Part shown: piece after piece, positions 26,538-36,730 of the stretch
How the letters are laid out: each line of letters begins with the position of its first letter
How positions within the stretch are numbered: the stretch's first letter is position 1
From: CAYRNY01 sp964425755
Lineage (GTDB): Bacteria; Chloroflexota; Anaerolineae; Aggregatilineales; Aggregatilineaceae
Direction: 5' to 3'
Length of the DNA: 64,000 nt
Assembly (NCBI GenBank): GCA_964425755.1
Contig: CAYRNY010000013.1
Location: forward strand, 100,021-164,020
The notes under the pieces: model-generated
What the model saw: the letters and a program-made list of their open reading frames with translations, nothing else
What the model was told of the DNA's origin: nothing
The model's database searches: none
Program-made: the position numbers and the translations under genes

Positions 26538-27952
26538 CATCCCGCGCGAATGATTTTATTGCCACAGCCCGCCGCGCGATCGCTGACCCCGAATTGCAGG
26601 TGTCCGTTGCCCAGGCGACGAATACCGCATACCAGAAGCGCATTGCAGCCATGTACGCGCATGGCTTCGAGCATGGCGAGATGTTACGCCAACAGGCCGC
26701 TGAAGCGAGGCGTCGCGCGTTGCGCAAGCTTCCAGAACTGCTCGAACAGCTTGAGACGACCATGCAGGCGAACGGGTTCCAGGTACGCTGGGCGGCGGAT
26801 GCTGCCAGCGCACGCCGGATCGTGCTCGATATCGCCGCGCAGCACGGCGCGACACGCGCGGTAAAAAGTAAGAGCATGGTCAGCGAGGAGATCGAACTCA
26901 ACGCCACGCTGGAAGCGCGTGGGATCGCCGTCACCGAGACGGACCTGGGGGAGTTCATCATCCAACTGGCCGGCGAACCACCAAGCCACATCGTTACGCC
27001 CGTTATCCACAAGAGCAAGACCGCGATCCGCGACCTGTTCGTGGAACGGCTCGGTATGCCGCCCACACTCGACGCGCAGGAGATGACGACATTTGCACGG
27101 CAATACCTGCGCGAGATCTTCCTGAACGCGGACCTGGGCATCTCCGGCGGCAACTTTCTGATCGCGGAAACCGGCACGCTGGCCCTGGTGACGAATGAGG
27201 GCAACGGGCGCATGGTCACGACGCTGCCCCCGGTGCATGTGGCGCTGGTGGGGATCGAAAAGGTGGTCGAGACGTTCGCGGATTACACCACGTTGACCCA
27301 GGTGCTCTCGCGCAGCGCTACCGGGCAGATCATGCCCGTGTACACACACATGATCAACGGTCCCCGGCGCGACGGGGATGGCGGCGGCCCAGAACACGTC
27401 TACGTGATCCTGGTGGATAATGGGCGCAGCGCAATTTACACGTCCAAGTATGCTGAGGTGCTGGCGTGCATTCGCTGCGGAAGTTGCATCAACGCCTGCC
27501 CGGTCTACGAGGCGGTGGGCGGGCATTCCTACGGCTGGGTGTATCCCGGGCCGATCGGGGCAGTGATCACGCCGCTGCTCACCGGGCTGGATAACGCGTC
27601 CCCGTTGCCCCACGCGAGCAGCTTATGCGGGGAGTGCAAGGCTGTGTGCCCGGTCGACATCGACCTGCCGCGCTTGCTGCTGGACCTGCGGCACGATCTG
27701 GTCACGCAGGGACACACACCCGTGACGTGGCGCGCCGGGTTGCGTGGGTGGGCGTGGATCAGTTCGTCCCTGCGGCGCTTTATGCTGGCGAGCAAGCTAA
27801 TGCGTTGGGGCAGCCGGTTGCTGCCACGCCGCCGCAAGATTCCGCTGGGGCCGCTGGGAGCGTGGACGCAGTCGCGCGATATTCCCCGGCTGCCGTCCCG
27901 GTCGTTCCACGAATTGTGGCAGACGCGCGAGAAAGGTGATCCGCATGAATGA
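26534..27952 (+). CDS. lutB: Lactate utilization protein LutB (LUD domain plus two [4Fe-4S])
   Basis: 472 residues from the ATG at 26534, which overlaps the lutA stop; longer upstream readings lie inside lutA. An N-terminal LUD domain (about 60-300, with G-G-N-F-L-I-A-E-T-G-T-L at 205-216) is followed by a dicluster ferredoxin region with C312, C315, C318, C322 and C365, C368, C372, then a C-terminal tail. It is the electron-transfer core of the LutABC lactate dehydrogenase. Length and order match B. subtilis LutB. Confidence 0.95.
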   Translation: MTSRANDFIATARRAIADPELQVSVAQATNTAYQKRIAAMYAHGFEHGEMLRQQAAEARRRALRKLPELLEQLETTMQANGFQVRWAADAASARRIVLDIAAQHGATRAVKSKSMVSEEIELNATLEARGIAVTETDLGEFIIQLAGEPPSHIVTPVIHKSKTAIRDLFVERLGMPPTLDAQEMTTFARQYLREIFLNADLGISGGNFLIAETGTLALVTNEGNGRMVTTLPPVHVALVGIEKVVETFADYTTLTQVLSRSATGQIMPVYTHMINGPRRDGDGGGPEHVYVILVDNGRSAIYTSKYAEVLACIRCGSCINACPVYEAVGGHSYGWVYPGPIGAVITPLLTGLDNASPLPHASSLCGECKAVCPVDIDLPRLLLDLRHDLVTQGHTPVTWRAGLRGWAWISSSLRRFMLASKLMRWGSRLLPRRRKIPLGPLGAWTQSRDIPRLPSRSFHELWQTREKGDPHE

Positions 27953-28586
27953 CCGCGACACGATCTTAGCCCGGCTGCGGGCGGGACGCGGCGATCTCGG
28001 CGCGATCCCGGCGCGTGATGAGCACCTGCCGGTCGCGGTGGTCGAGGATGATTCACTGCAAGGCTTGCTCGATCTGTTCGTGGCACAGGCCGAGGCGTTA
28101 CAGTGCAAGGTAACGGTATGCGCGACGGTGGGCGACGGTCTGCAGGCGGTGCTGGACGCGATCGGTGCTGACACGGCGATCGTAAGCTGGGACCTGGACC
28201 TGATCCCGCTGCCCGGCTTGAGCGCGGCGCTGGCGGACGCGGGCATCACGGTTACGCAGGCGCAAGACGCGGCGATCCGGGTTGGCCTGACGGGAGCGGA
28301 TGCAGCGATCGCGGCCACCGGCAGCCTGGTCCTGACGTCTGGGCTGAGCAAGCCACAGCATGTTTCGCTGCTGCCGGAGGTACATCTCGCGGTGATTCGC
28401 CGGTCGCAGATCGTCGCCACGATGGAAGCATGGCAGGTGGAGGCATTGGCCGGTGGAGCGGCGTCGTTCGCGGCGCTCAGCACCGTGCTCGTAATCAGTG
28501 GGGCCAGTCGCACCGCCGATATCGGGATGGAGCTGGTGCTCGGCGCGCATGGCCCACGCGAACTCCAGATTGTGATCGTGCCGTGA
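27945..28586 (+). CDS. lutC: Lactate utilization protein LutC (LUD domain)
   Basis: 213 residues from the ATG at 27945 (AAAGGTGAT upstream), overlapping lutB by 8 nt. Carries the LUD-domain motifs G-L-T-G-A-D-A-A-I-A-A-T-G-S-L-V-L and V-L-V-I-S-G-A-S-R-T-A-D-I-G-M-E-L-V. Third subunit of the LutABC complex. A 7-bp hairpin (28585-28604) overlaps the stop but lacks a T run. The gene converges on the TDT transporter. Confidence 0.93.
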   Translation: MNDRDTILARLRAGRGDLGAIPARDEHLPVAVVEDDSLQGLLDLFVAQAEALQCKVTVCATVGDGLQAVLDAIGADTAIVSWDLDLIPLPGLSAALADAGITVTQAQDAAIRVGLTGADAAIAATGSLVLTSGLSKPQHVSLLPEVHLAVIRRSQIVATMEAWQVEALAGGAASFAALSTVLVISGASRTADIGMELVLGAHGPRELQIVIVP

Positions 28587-28651
28587 CCGTGTCGCTACAC
28601 GGTCAGGCCGGAATCAGGCACGCCCTAGGATACGACACCCGTTCGCGCTGT

Positions 28652-29740
28652 TTATTTTTTTGAGCCGAGCGCTACGTTTTCTTTCGCTTGCCCCGAACCG
28701 CTGAGGCGAACATCCGCCAGGTTGACCGTCACACTGTACAGCCAACCGGCAAACGTCGCCAGCCACGCGCCTAACGCCACGTAGACAAAATACTCCGGGA
28801 TCGTCTTCAGAAACGCCAGTTCAGTCGCGCGCGATAGCTGGTAGGTGCACGTGGTGTACATGCCCAACGGGAACACCATGCCCCAATACAGCGGGTGATA
28901 GGTTAAGGGGTAGCGCTTGTAGACGTGCCGCCAGAAGCCCAGAATAACCAGCAGCGGAATCCACCACGTCCCTGTGGCCCAGAAAAACAACGTGAACCCT
29001 TTGAGGAACGGCATGATCTCCGGCAGGAAGGCCGAGCGGTCCGCGTTGAGCATCAGCGTCGCCCCGGCGAGCGTGGTGATCGCGACCGCGCCCATGTTGA
29101 TCCAGTACGGCGGCGTTAAGTCTTCCGGCGTCAGCTCGAAAAACAAAAAGCGGTAGAAGATCAACGCGATGATCATGATGTAAAGCATGCAGCCGAGCAA
29201 ATACATGCTCAGCGTGAAGAACAACACGCGCTCAGGATCACCGCCGAATTCCGGCGCGACCAGGGTCCCGAGGATGGACACGGCCTGTGTTGCCACGACG
29301 GCGATCAGCCACGCCCCGTTGATGCCTTTGGCGAGGTTTGGCTTTTGCTCGCGCAGCGTCGCCGCCCCGAAAAACGCGTAAATCAGCACAACCCACGTCA
29401 CAAGGCAGATGTACCAGAGCCACAAGGCTGTGGTGCGGTCACCGGCAATGATCACGAACTGGCTGCCGAGAACACCAGTCCCCGCGACGATCGTAAAGAA
29501 GCCAGGGCCCTTGCCGTGACTGGTCAAATCAGCGATGAACAGCCGCCCATGGCGCGTGATGCGTGCCAGCGTCAACAACCACAGCACCACATATGCGATG
29601 GCGTTGAAACGGAACAGCCACCAGGCGATGGTCTCCATCTCCAGTAAATACGCAGCGATCGAGACGATTCCGGTCGCCATCACCAGCGCGAAATATCCCG
29701 GAAACAGGTGCTTGATGCCATCCTTGATAGGTTCGATCAT
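28652..29740 (-). CDS. TDT family transporter (TehA/SLAC1-type anion channel)
   Basis: 362 residues with about ten hydrophobic helices. It begins with [14 protein letters not shown], the hallmark first helix of the TehA/Mae1/SLAC1 (C4-dicarboxylate/tellurite) family. These form channels or exporters for nitrate, chloride, malate or sulfite. It overlaps the FmdE-like gene by 4 nt at the end of the nar operon, so movement of nitrate or nitrite is the natural guess. That is inference; the family alone does not fix the anion. Confidence 0.85.
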   Translation of the reverse strand: MIEPIKDGIKHLFPGYFALVMATGIVSIAAYLLEMETIAWWLFRFNAIAYVVLWLLTLARITRHGRLFIADLTSHGKGPGFFTIVAGTGVLGSQFVIIAGDRTTALWLWYICLVTWVVLIYAFFGAATLREQKPNLAKGINGAWLIAVVATQAVSILGTLVAPEFGGDPERVLFFTLSMYLLGCMLYIMIIALIFYRFLFFELTPEDLTPPYWINMGAVAITTLAGATLMLNADRSAFLPEIMPFLKGFTLFFWATGTWWIPLLVILGFWRHVYKRYPLTYHPLYWGMVFPLGMYTTCTYQLSRATELAFLKTIPEYFVYVALGAWLATFAGWLYSVTVNLADVRLSGSGQAKENVALGSKK

Positions 29741-30351
29741 GGCAGCTTACCTCGCATTGGCAGAAGCGTGCTTTCCGTAACCTGGCGGTAATAACGTTCG
29801 CCTGCACAGGCACGGCATAAAACTGTGCCTTCATGTACCACTTCACGCTCGTTGATGATCTCCTCCCCGCAAACCTGGCAGTTTACACGGTAACCGGGTT
29901 TGCTGAGTAGTTTCTCCAGCGAAACGGTCAGCACCACGTGCTGCGCGACAAACAATTCGCCGTCCGGCATGTGCTGGTAACCGATCAGATTGGCCTGCCA
30001 CCTGTTCTTCGCGTCCGGGGCGTAGTCCCATGCCTGCGTGCGGCTGTCCGGCGCGGGGACGATCCGCACGGCGCGACCAGTTCGCGTGTCGACGAATGTC
30101 GCCGCGACCTTGCCGAAGTCGATCACGCGCAGCGTGCGCCCGCCGACCCGGCAGCCGGTCGCCGCCGACACGCCATCGGCAGCGCAGCCGTCCGTTTCGA
30201 CGAACGTCAGCAGGCGCTTGTCATTGCGCGGGACGTCCAGCCCCAGCCAGCGCCCGGCCAGCAGGCCCATGCGCACGCCCAGCACCTGGCGCGGGCACAG
30301 ATGCCGGTGAAGAGCAGCCGATGCCTGCAAGAGTTCATCCAGTGTCGGCAT
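29737..30351 (-). CDS. FmdE-family protein with C-terminal zinc ribbon
   Basis: 204 residues. The FmdE domain (about 10-150) shows [25 protein letters not shown] and the G-K-V-A-A-T-F segment. The C-terminus has a zinc-ribbon C-Q-V-C-G-E-E-I (about 160-167) and C-R-A-C (about 179-182). FmdE was named in formylmethanofuran dehydrogenase operons, but many bacterial copies sit beside molybdoenzymes without any methanofuran chemistry. Here it is coupled to narI and the TDT transporter, so a role in molybdenum enzyme maturation is plausible but unproven. Confidence 0.8.
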   Translation of the reverse strand: MPTLDELLQASAALHRHLCPRQVLGVRMGLLAGRWLGLDVPRNDKRLLTFVETDGCAADGVSAATGCRVGGRTLRVIDFGKVAATFVDTRTGRAVRIVPAPDSRTQAWDYAPDAKNRWQANLIGYQHMPDGELFVAQHVVLTVSLEKLLSKPGYRVNCQVCGEEIINEREVVHEGTVLCRACAGERYYRQVTESTLLPMRGKLP

Positions 30352-30360
30352 AGCGGTCTC

Positions 30361-31041
30361 CTATTTCCGTAGCGGCTGCCGCCGGTTCCAGATGACGATC
30401 CGGTAAGGCCGCCACAGGTATTCGATGGGAATGACCAGCGCGTGAACCAGCCGCGTGAAGGGCAGCAGCGCGAGGATCACGAAGCCGCCCACAAAATGCA
30501 GCTTGATCGGCCAGGGCAGCATCGCCACGTAACTCGTGTCCGGCTCCAGCCGGACCAGCGATTCCAGCCAGGGCGTAGCCGTGTGCAGGTACCACAGCGC
30601 CCCCCAGCGATAGGCGAACGCGGTCACGAAACCCAGCACGACCTGTGCCAGCAGCGCGACCAGCAGCACCCAGTCGCCGGCGCTGGTGTTTACGCGCACG
30701 CGTGGATTGGTCAGCCGCCGCCCGATGAACAGCACGATCCCGACGATCGCGAGCAGGGCCAGCCCCATACCGGTGATCTCGATCACATACAGCCGGAGCT
30801 GGCCGCCAAGCAGCGCCGCCCACGCGCCGGGGAACAACGCCGCCAGCACGTGCGCCGCCAGGATCAGCAGGATCGCGTAATGCCAGGCCACCGACGCCCA
30901 CGACAGCACGCTGTTCTCTAACAACTGCGACGACATACTCGAATAAGTGAACCGGTTATTTCTGTAGCGATAGACGGTCATCACAACGGCCACAATCACC
31001 GCTGCATAAGGAATTGCTACGAAAAGCATTTGATCGGCCAT
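30361..31041 (-). CDS. narI: Respiratory nitrate reductase gamma subunit (cytochrome b)
   Basis: 226 residues with five hydrophobic helices, standard for NarI. Histidines in W-H-Y-A-I-L-L (about 53-54), A-H-V-L-A-A-L-F-P, and in the last helices (K-L-H-F-V-G-G-F, T-R-L-V-H-A-L) are placed as the ligands of the two b haems that take electrons from quinol. It anchors NarGH to the membrane. It follows narJ by 20 nt and precedes the FmdE-like gene by 9 nt. Confidence 0.94.
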   Translation of the reverse strand: MADQMLFVAIPYAAVIVAVVMTVYRYRNNRFTYSSMSSQLLENSVLSWASVAWHYAILLILAAHVLAALFPGAWAALLGGQLRLYVIEITGMGLALLAIVGIVLFIGRRLTNPRVRVNTSAGDWVLLVALLAQVVLGFVTAFAYRWGALWYLHTATPWLESLVRLEPDTSYVAMLPWPIKLHFVGGFVILALLPFTRLVHALVIPIEYLWRPYRIVIWNRRQPLRK

Positions 31042-31061
31042 AACTCATCACGCTCCCGAAT

Positions 31062-31568
31062 TCATTGTTGTTCTTGTACCGTCGCCAGGATCGCCCGCAC
31101 CAGGTCGCGGTAAGGGTTGCCTGCGAGTTGCTCGACCATGCGCTCCAACGAGGGGATCACACCTTCCGTGACCAGATCGGCGTCCCACGTGCGGGCCAGA
31201 TACTCCAGGACGACTGCCAGGTGATCCGGCAGCTCGCCTTGCACCACGAATCCGCTTTCGCGGTAGCGCGCGTTTAACCGTGCCAGGAATTCGCCGCGCT
31301 TGTAGGTGTCGCCGAAGAGTTGGTAGCCGATGTAGGGATAACACACCGGTTTGAGGTCGAACGTGGCGGTATATAGTTCTTCCAACCCGCCCGGCTCGCT
31401 TTGTTCCACGAAATCGCGGAAGTGTGCCAATGGCCGCGTCGCACGCGAATGCTGTGCTCTTAGCGCGGCGGCGCACTCGCGCACCTGGGCGGGCAGGTCC
31501 GGTGTTGGGTAGTCGAGCAAAACGGCCAGCCGTTCGTAGACCGCTGTGGTCGTTGGTGTCGTGATCAT
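31062..31568 (-). CDS. narJ: Nitrate reductase molybdenum cofactor assembly chaperone
   Basis: 168 residues from the ATG at 31568, which shares one base with the narH stop (TGATG); a GTG one codon earlier is also possible. TorD/NarJ-type helical chaperone: Y-E-R-L-A-V-L-L-D-Y-P-T-P near the start, and L-K-P-V-C-Y-P-Y-I-G-Y-Q-L-F-G-D in the middle. Keeps apo-NarGH competent for cofactor insertion. Confidence 0.92.
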   Translation of the reverse strand: MITTPTTTAVYERLAVLLDYPTPDLPAQVRECAAALRAQHSRATRPLAHFRDFVEQSEPGGLEELYTATFDLKPVCYPYIGYQLFGDTYKRGEFLARLNARYRESGFVVQGELPDHLAVVLEYLARTWDADLVTEGVIPSLERMVEQLAGNPYRDLVRAILATVQEQQ

Positions 31569-33079
31569 CACTGCCCTCGCTTTGCGTCACGCCGGAAGCC
31601 GAAACCAGCTTCCGTCTTGTGGGTGAAGGGGTCGCTCACGGAATCGATATCGACTTCACGCGCCAGGGGTGGCATTACGAAACGCTCGTCGAAGGTAGGC
31701 TTGGCGGTCAGCTCAAAGATCGCCTGGGCTTCCTCGGCGGTGATCCCGGCGGCGTCCAGCGCCTGCTGCACATCCTCGTTCGTTTCGCCGGCGGCATTGT
31801 GCGCCCGGCGGAAGATGCGCACCGCGATCAGCTTGCGGTAGACACGCGCGACCTCGTCCTCATTGCCCGCCGCGAACAGCCGCGCCATGTAGCGCAACGG
31901 TAGCCGTGCCTGTTCCAGCGTGCCGAAGTACGCGGACGGGTCTTCGTTGCCCTGCGTCACCTCGATGTTTCCGTCGTTCACCAGCGCCTGGATCGGCAGC
32001 ATCGGCGGCACGTAGAACAGCATCGGCAGCGTGCGGAACTCCGGGTGCAGCGGGAGTGCCAGCTCCCATTGCTTTACGAACTTGTATACCGGCGATTCTT
32101 GCGCCGCGTCGATCATGGCTTGCGGCACGCCGTTAGCTTTAGCCGCTGCGATCACCGCCGGGTCGTGCGGGTCCATGATGATCGCGCGCTGTGCTGCTAC
32201 CAGGTCGCCATCATCCACCGCGACCGCTTCCTCAAGGCGCTCCGCGTCGTAGAGCAGCACGCCGAGATAGCGAATACGCCCCACGCAGGAATGGAAGCAG
32301 GCCGGGGCCTGGCCTGTCTCCAGGCGCGGGTAACACAGGATGCACTTCTCGGATTTGCCGGTTGACCAGTTGTAATACACTTTTTTGTACGGGCAGGCGG
32401 TGACGCACATCCGCCAGCCCCGGCATTTATCCTGGTCGACCAGGACGATGCCATCCTCGCCGCGCTTGTAGATCGCTCCAGAGGGGCAGGCTGCCGCGCA
32501 GCCCGCGTTCAGGCAGTGGTTGCAGATACGCGGCAGGTAGAAGAACACCAACCGTTCGATCTCAAACATCATGCGGCGTTCGTCGTCGCTCAGATCGTCC
32601 AGGTTCGGATCGTTGGCGGCGTAGACCTCCGAACCGCTTAGGTCGTCGTCCCAGTTGGGGCCACGCTCGATCTCCAGCGGCTGCCCGGTGATCATCGAGA
32701 TCGGGCGGGCGTTGGGCTGGTCATCTCCGGCGGGGGCGTTGGTGAGGTTTTCGTATTCGTACGTCCAGGGTTCGTAATAGTCGTCCAGCGCCGGGAGGTT
32801 CGGGTTGTAGAAGATGTTGCCCAGCATCCCCAGCCGCCCGTTCATCTTCAGGTTGAGCTTGCCGTTTTCCGGTTTCTTTTCCCAGCCACCCTTGTATTTA
32901 TCCTGGTCTTCCCACTGGACGGGATAGCCTGTGCCGGGCTTGGTTTCTACGTTGTTCCACCACATGTAATCCGCACCTTTGCGGTCGGTCCAGATGTTTT
33001 TGCAGGCGACACTGCACGTGTGGCAGCCGATACATTTATCCAGGTGAAACACCATCGATACTTGAGCTTGAATCTTCAC
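31568..33079 (-). CDS. narH: Respiratory nitrate reductase beta subunit (iron-sulfur)
   Basis: 503 residues, starting with GTG at 33079 behind AAAGGA. Four cluster motifs: C16/C19/C22/C26 at the N-terminus; C-N-H-C-L-N-A-G-C-A-A-A-C-P; C-R-G-W-R-M-C-V-T-A-C-P, where Trp replaces one Cys and gives the [3Fe-4S] centre typical of NarH; and C-I-L-C-Y-P-R with a later C-F-H-S-C. It passes electrons from NarI haem to NarG. Length and spacing match E. coli NarH. Confidence 0.96.
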   Translation of the reverse strand: MKIQAQVSMVFHLDKCIGCHTCSVACKNIWTDRKGADYMWWNNVETKPGTGYPVQWEDQDKYKGGWEKKPENGKLNLKMNGRLGMLGNIFYNPNLPALDDYYEPWTYEYENLTNAPAGDDQPNARPISMITGQPLEIERGPNWDDDLSGSEVYAANDPNLDDLSDDERRMMFEIERLVFFYLPRICNHCLNAGCAAACPSGAIYKRGEDGIVLVDQDKCRGWRMCVTACPYKKVYYNWSTGKSEKCILCYPRLETGQAPACFHSCVGRIRYLGVLLYDAERLEEAVAVDDGDLVAAQRAIIMDPHDPAVIAAAKANGVPQAMIDAAQESPVYKFVKQWELALPLHPEFRTLPMLFYVPPMLPIQALVNDGNIEVTQGNEDPSAYFGTLEQARLPLRYMARLFAAGNEDEVARVYRKLIAVRIFRRAHNAAGETNEDVQQALDAAGITAEEAQAIFELTAKPTFDERFVMPPLAREVDIDSVSDPFTHKTEAGFGFRRDAKRGQ

Positions 33080-33100
33080 TGTGGTTGTCCTTTCCGGGTA

Positions 33101-36100
33101 TTACCAGCGCGGCTCGCCGTCGAGCTTGCGCACCAGTACAAACGTGTCACGGTTGACGCCGGTCGGTCCCCAGTAGTTGAAGGCATACGTAAACTGGCCG
33201 TAGCCCCCCAGCATCAGGTTCGGTTTCAGTCGCGTGCGGGTCAGGCTGTTGTGGCCCCCGGCGCGCCGGTTGCCGCGCTGTGGCGATTTTGGGACAGAGA
33301 GCGTGCGCTCGGTGCCGTGGTAGATGAAGCAGATGCCGCGCGGGATGCGCGCCGTGACGATCGCGCGCGTCACCATCACGCCGTGATCGTTGAACACTTC
33401 CACCCAGTCGTTGTCCTCTATTCCGATCGCGGCGGCATCTTCGGTGTTGATCCAGAATGGCTCCACCCCGCGCGAGAGCGTGCGCATGCGCAGGTTGTCG
33501 GAGTACGTGCTGTGAATCTGCCATTTGCCGTGTGGAGTCAGGTAGTTGAGCATAATCGAACCTTCCACCGCCTCGGTTTTGAGGATATCACCGTGTGCGT
33601 GCGGGTCGATCTTGGGTTTGTAGGTTGGCAGGTGCTCGCCGAAGGCGATGTAACCTTCGTGGTCCAGGTAGAAATGCTGGCGTCCAGTCAGGGTGCGCCA
33701 GGGGACCAGCCGTTCCACGTTCAGACAGTAAGCAGAATAGGCGCGTCCCTCGTTGACGATGCCCGACCACACGGGCGTGGTCAGCAGGCGGCGCGGCTGT
33801 TTGGTGAGGTCTTCGAAGGTGTAGCGAACGCCGCGCGTTTTCTCCGCCAGGTCCGCCAGGGGCAGGCCGACCTTTTGCTCTTCGGCTTTGAAGGCGCGGT
33901 AGGCACTTTCGCCGTTGGTTTCGGGTGCCAGGTGCAGGATCGCGTTGGCGGCGTCTTTCGCCTCTTCGAGCGACGGATAGCGCGCGCCGTTCCATTGTAC
34001 GGCGTGACGACTGCCGGCCAGTTCGTCGTACAGGTCGTCTACCGGCCAGCGAATACCGTGTGCGCCGATACCGCCCGCACGTACGCCCGGCCCCAACGCG
34101 ATGAAGCGGTTGTACAGGTTGGCGTAGTCGCGCTCCACCACGACGAAATCGGGCATGGTTTTGCCGGGGACGGGATCGCACTCGCCCGCCGCCCAGTCCT
34201 TGAGCGTCGGCTGGGCGAGTTCGGCGGGAGTGTCGTGCTGCAGCGGCACGGCTACGACGTCGCGCACGGGTCCGGGGAAATGTTGCGCGGCCAGCTCGCT
34301 TACCTTTTTGGCAAACGCTTTGAAGATGTCCCAGTCGCTGCGCGATTCCCAGCACGGCGGCACGACTTCTGCCAGCGGATGGATGTACGAGTGCAGGTCT
34401 GTTGAGTTCAGGTCGTCTTTTTCGTACCAGGTAGCGGTCGGCAGCACGATATCCGAATACAGCGCCGAGGTATCCATGCGGAAGTTGATATCAACCACCA
34501 GGTCAAGTTTGCCTTCCGGTCCCTGCCCGTCTCCAGCGACATCCTCAGCGACTGCGTTGGTGTGCGTGCCCAGGTAGTGCTTGAGGAAATATTCGTGGCC
34601 CTTCGCGCTGGATTGCAGCGCATTACCGCGCCAGATGAACCACGTGCGCGGCCAGTTTTCCGGCGCGTCCGGATCGTCGACTGCGAATTGCAGGTCACCG
34701 CTTTGCAGGCGTTCAACGATCCACTGCTTGATCGCGTCCGGGGTCGTTGCCCCGGCAGCTTCAGCTTCGCGCACCAGTTCGAGTGTGCTCCGGTTGAACT
34801 GCGGGAAGAACGGCAACCACCCGGAACGCACGGCGCGGCGCTGCATGTCCATCGTGTGGCCCTGTGTGATCGGGTGATCGGCCTGTCCGACCGGGGCCAG
34901 CGGTCTGAAGTCGCCTTCATAACGCCACTGGTCAGAGTGTACGTAGTGGAACGATGGTGAGTTCTGCAGGCGCGGCGGCTTGACCCAATCCAGCGCCATC
35001 GCGACCGGCAGCCAGGACGCCATCGGTGCGATCTTTTCCTGTCCCACATAGTGATTCAGCCCACCGCCGTTACGTCCCACGCAGCCGGTCAGCATCAGGC
35101 CGGTGATCGCGGCGCGGTAGAGCAAGTTGTTGTGATACCAGTGATTGACCCCCGCGCCGATGATAATCGAGCACTGGCCCTGGGTCTGTTCCGCCGTAGT
35201 GGACCATTCGCGCGCGAAACGGATCACGGTCTGGCGGTCGATGCCGGTGAAGCGTTCCTGCCAGGCGGGGGTGTAGGGGCTGTCTTCGTCGTCATAGTCG
35301 CGTGGGTAGTCGCCATCCAGCCCGCGCCCCACGCCAAACTGTGCCATCAGCAGGTCGTAGATCGTGGCGACCTGCACCGGCCCGTCGACGGTTTCGACCG
35401 TGCGCACCGGCACGCCACGCGTGTGGCGGCGGTCGAACGCAAAATCATGAAACGCAACCGGCAAAACCGCGTCGTGTTGGTCGAGTAGTGTCAGCGTGGG
35501 GTCGATTTCCGAACCGTCGTGCCCGTCCTTCAGATCGAGATTCCACTGCCCTTTTTGTGACTGCCAGCGGAAGCCGAGCGTGCCCTGGGGTAGCTTGATC
35601 GTGCCGGTGGCCGCATCGAACACCAGGAATTTCGTCTCGGCGTTTTCTTCATCGTCGTACTGCGCCAGCTGCCCGGCGTGCAGCATGCGGCCCGGCGTGT
35701 AGCTGTCGCCGTCCTGATCCAGCACCACCAGGAACGGGCTGTCGGTGTAACGCTTGGCATAGTCCGCAAAATACGGCGTCTGTCGCTTGGCGTGGAACTC
35801 GTTGAGGATGACATGATTGACGGCCATCCAGAACGCGCCGTCCTGCCCGGCGTTGATCGGGACCCACCAGTCCGCGTGTTTGGCGACCTGGCTGAAGTCC
35901 GGCGCGAGCACGACCAGCTTGGAACCGTCACAGCGCGCCTCGGAGAGGAAGTGCGCGTCCGGCGTGCGCGTCATGGCGACATTGGACCCCATCGCGACGA
36001 TGTATTTGCTGTTGAACCAGTCTGCGCTTTCGGCCACGTCGGTCTGCTCGCCCCACACTTCCGGCGACGCTGGCGGCAGGTCGCAGTACCAGTCGTAGAA

Positions 36101-36697
36101 GCTCATCACCACGCCGCCGAGCAATTGCAAAAACCGGCTGCCCCCCGCGTAGCTGAGCATCGACATAGCCGGGATGGGCGAGAAGCCGATCACGCGGTCC
36201 GGCCCGTACTGTTTGATCGTGTGCAGCGTCGAGGCAGCGATGATCTCCAATGCTTCATCCCAGGTGATGCGCCGCAGACCACCTTTGCCGCGCGCCTGCT
36301 GGTATTCGCGACGTTTACCTGCATCGGCCATGATGTCAGCCCAGGCCGTGACTGGGTCGCTGTGTCGGGCTTTGGCCCGCCGCCACAGGTCGAACAGGAC
36401 GCCGCGCGCGTATGGGTATTTCACGCGGATCGGGCTGTAGATGTACCACGAAAAACTGATCCCGCGCTGGCACCCGCGTGGCTCGTATGGCGGCAGGTCG
36501 CCGTTCAACTGCGGATAATCAGTCGCCTGCATCTCCCAGGTGACGATGCCATCCTTGACGTAGACGTTCCACGAGCAGCCCCCGGTGCAGTTCACGCCGT
36601 GCGTGCTGCGCACGACCTTATCGTGCTGCCACCGGTTGCGGTACAGTTCTTCCCAGCGGCGTGCCTGTGGATCGACGATTTCCTTTACCCAGCCCAT
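33101..36697 (-). CDS. narG: Respiratory nitrate reductase alpha subunit (Mo-bisMGD catalytic)
   Basis: 1198 residues, ATG at 36697 with GGAGGA. The N-terminal FS0 site is H33, C37, C41 and C76, the His-coordinated cluster of NarG. The Mo-ligand Asp is D202 in [14 protein letters not shown], near-identical to E. coli NarG. The C-terminal molybdopterin-dinucleotide domain is intact. There is no twin-arginine signal at the N-terminus, so the active site should face the cytoplasm, which requires nitrate import. Upstream lies a dihaem cytochrome c, downstream narHJI. Confidence 0.97.
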   Translation of the reverse strand: MGWVKEIVDPQARRWEELYRNRWQHDKVVRSTHGVNCTGGCSWNVYVKDGIVTWEMQATDYPQLNGDLPPYEPRGCQRGISFSWYIYSPIRVKYPYARGVLFDLWRRAKARHSDPVTAWADIMADAGKRREYQQARGKGGLRRITWDEALEIIAASTLHTIKQYGPDRVIGFSPIPAMSMLSYAGGSRFLQLLGGVVMSFYDWYCDLPPASPEVWGEQTDVAESADWFNSKYIVAMGSNVAMTRTPDAHFLSEARCDGSKLVVLAPDFSQVAKHADWWVPINAGQDGAFWMAVNHVILNEFHAKRQTPYFADYAKRYTDSPFLVVLDQDGDSYTPGRMLHAGQLAQYDDEENAETKFLVFDAATGTIKLPQGTLGFRWQSQKGQWNLDLKDGHDGSEIDPTLTLLDQHDAVLPVAFHDFAFDRRHTRGVPVRTVETVDGPVQVATIYDLLMAQFGVGRGLDGDYPRDYDDEDSPYTPAWQERFTGIDRQTVIRFAREWSTTAEQTQGQCSIIIGAGVNHWYHNNLLYRAAITGLMLTGCVGRNGGGLNHYVGQEKIAPMASWLPVAMALDWVKPPRLQNSPSFHYVHSDQWRYEGDFRPLAPVGQADHPITQGHTMDMQRRAVRSGWLPFFPQFNRSTLELVREAEAAGATTPDAIKQWIVERLQSGDLQFAVDDPDAPENWPRTWFIWRGNALQSSAKGHEYFLKHYLGTHTNAVAEDVAGDGQGPEGKLDLVVDINFRMDTSALYSDIVLPTATWYEKDDLNSTDLHSYIHPLAEVVPPCWESRSDWDIFKAFAKKVSELAAQHFPGPVRDVVAVPLQHDTPAELAQPTLKDWAAGECDPVPGKTMPDFVVVERDYANLYNRFIALGPGVRAGGIGAHGIRWPVDDLYDELAGSRHAVQWNGARYPSLEEAKDAANAILHLAPETNGESAYRAFKAEEQKVGLPLADLAEKTRGVRYTFEDLTKQPRRLLTTPVWSGIVNEGRAYSAYCLNVERLVPWRTLTGRQHFYLDHEGYIAFGEHLPTYKPKIDPHAHGDILKTEAVEGSIMLNYLTPHGKWQIHSTYSDNLRMRTLSRGVEPFWINTEDAAAIGIEDNDWVEVFNDHGVMVTRAIVTARIPRGICFIYHGTERTLSVPKSPQRGNRRAGGHNSLTRTRLKPNLMLGGYGQFTYAFNYWGPTGVNRDTFVLVRKLDGEPRW

Positions 36698-36730
36698 AAC
36701 TATCTTCCTCCGTTTTGAAAAGCGACTCTT

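Noticed and set aside
29737..30351. Formylmethanofuran dehydrogenase subunit E acting in C1 metabolism.
   Set aside because: No other fmd/fwd or methanofuran gene is present; the gene is embedded in a nitrate reductase operon.
33020..34405. Plus-strand open frame of 461 codons opposite narG.
   Set aside because: Shadow of narG, no domain recognisable.
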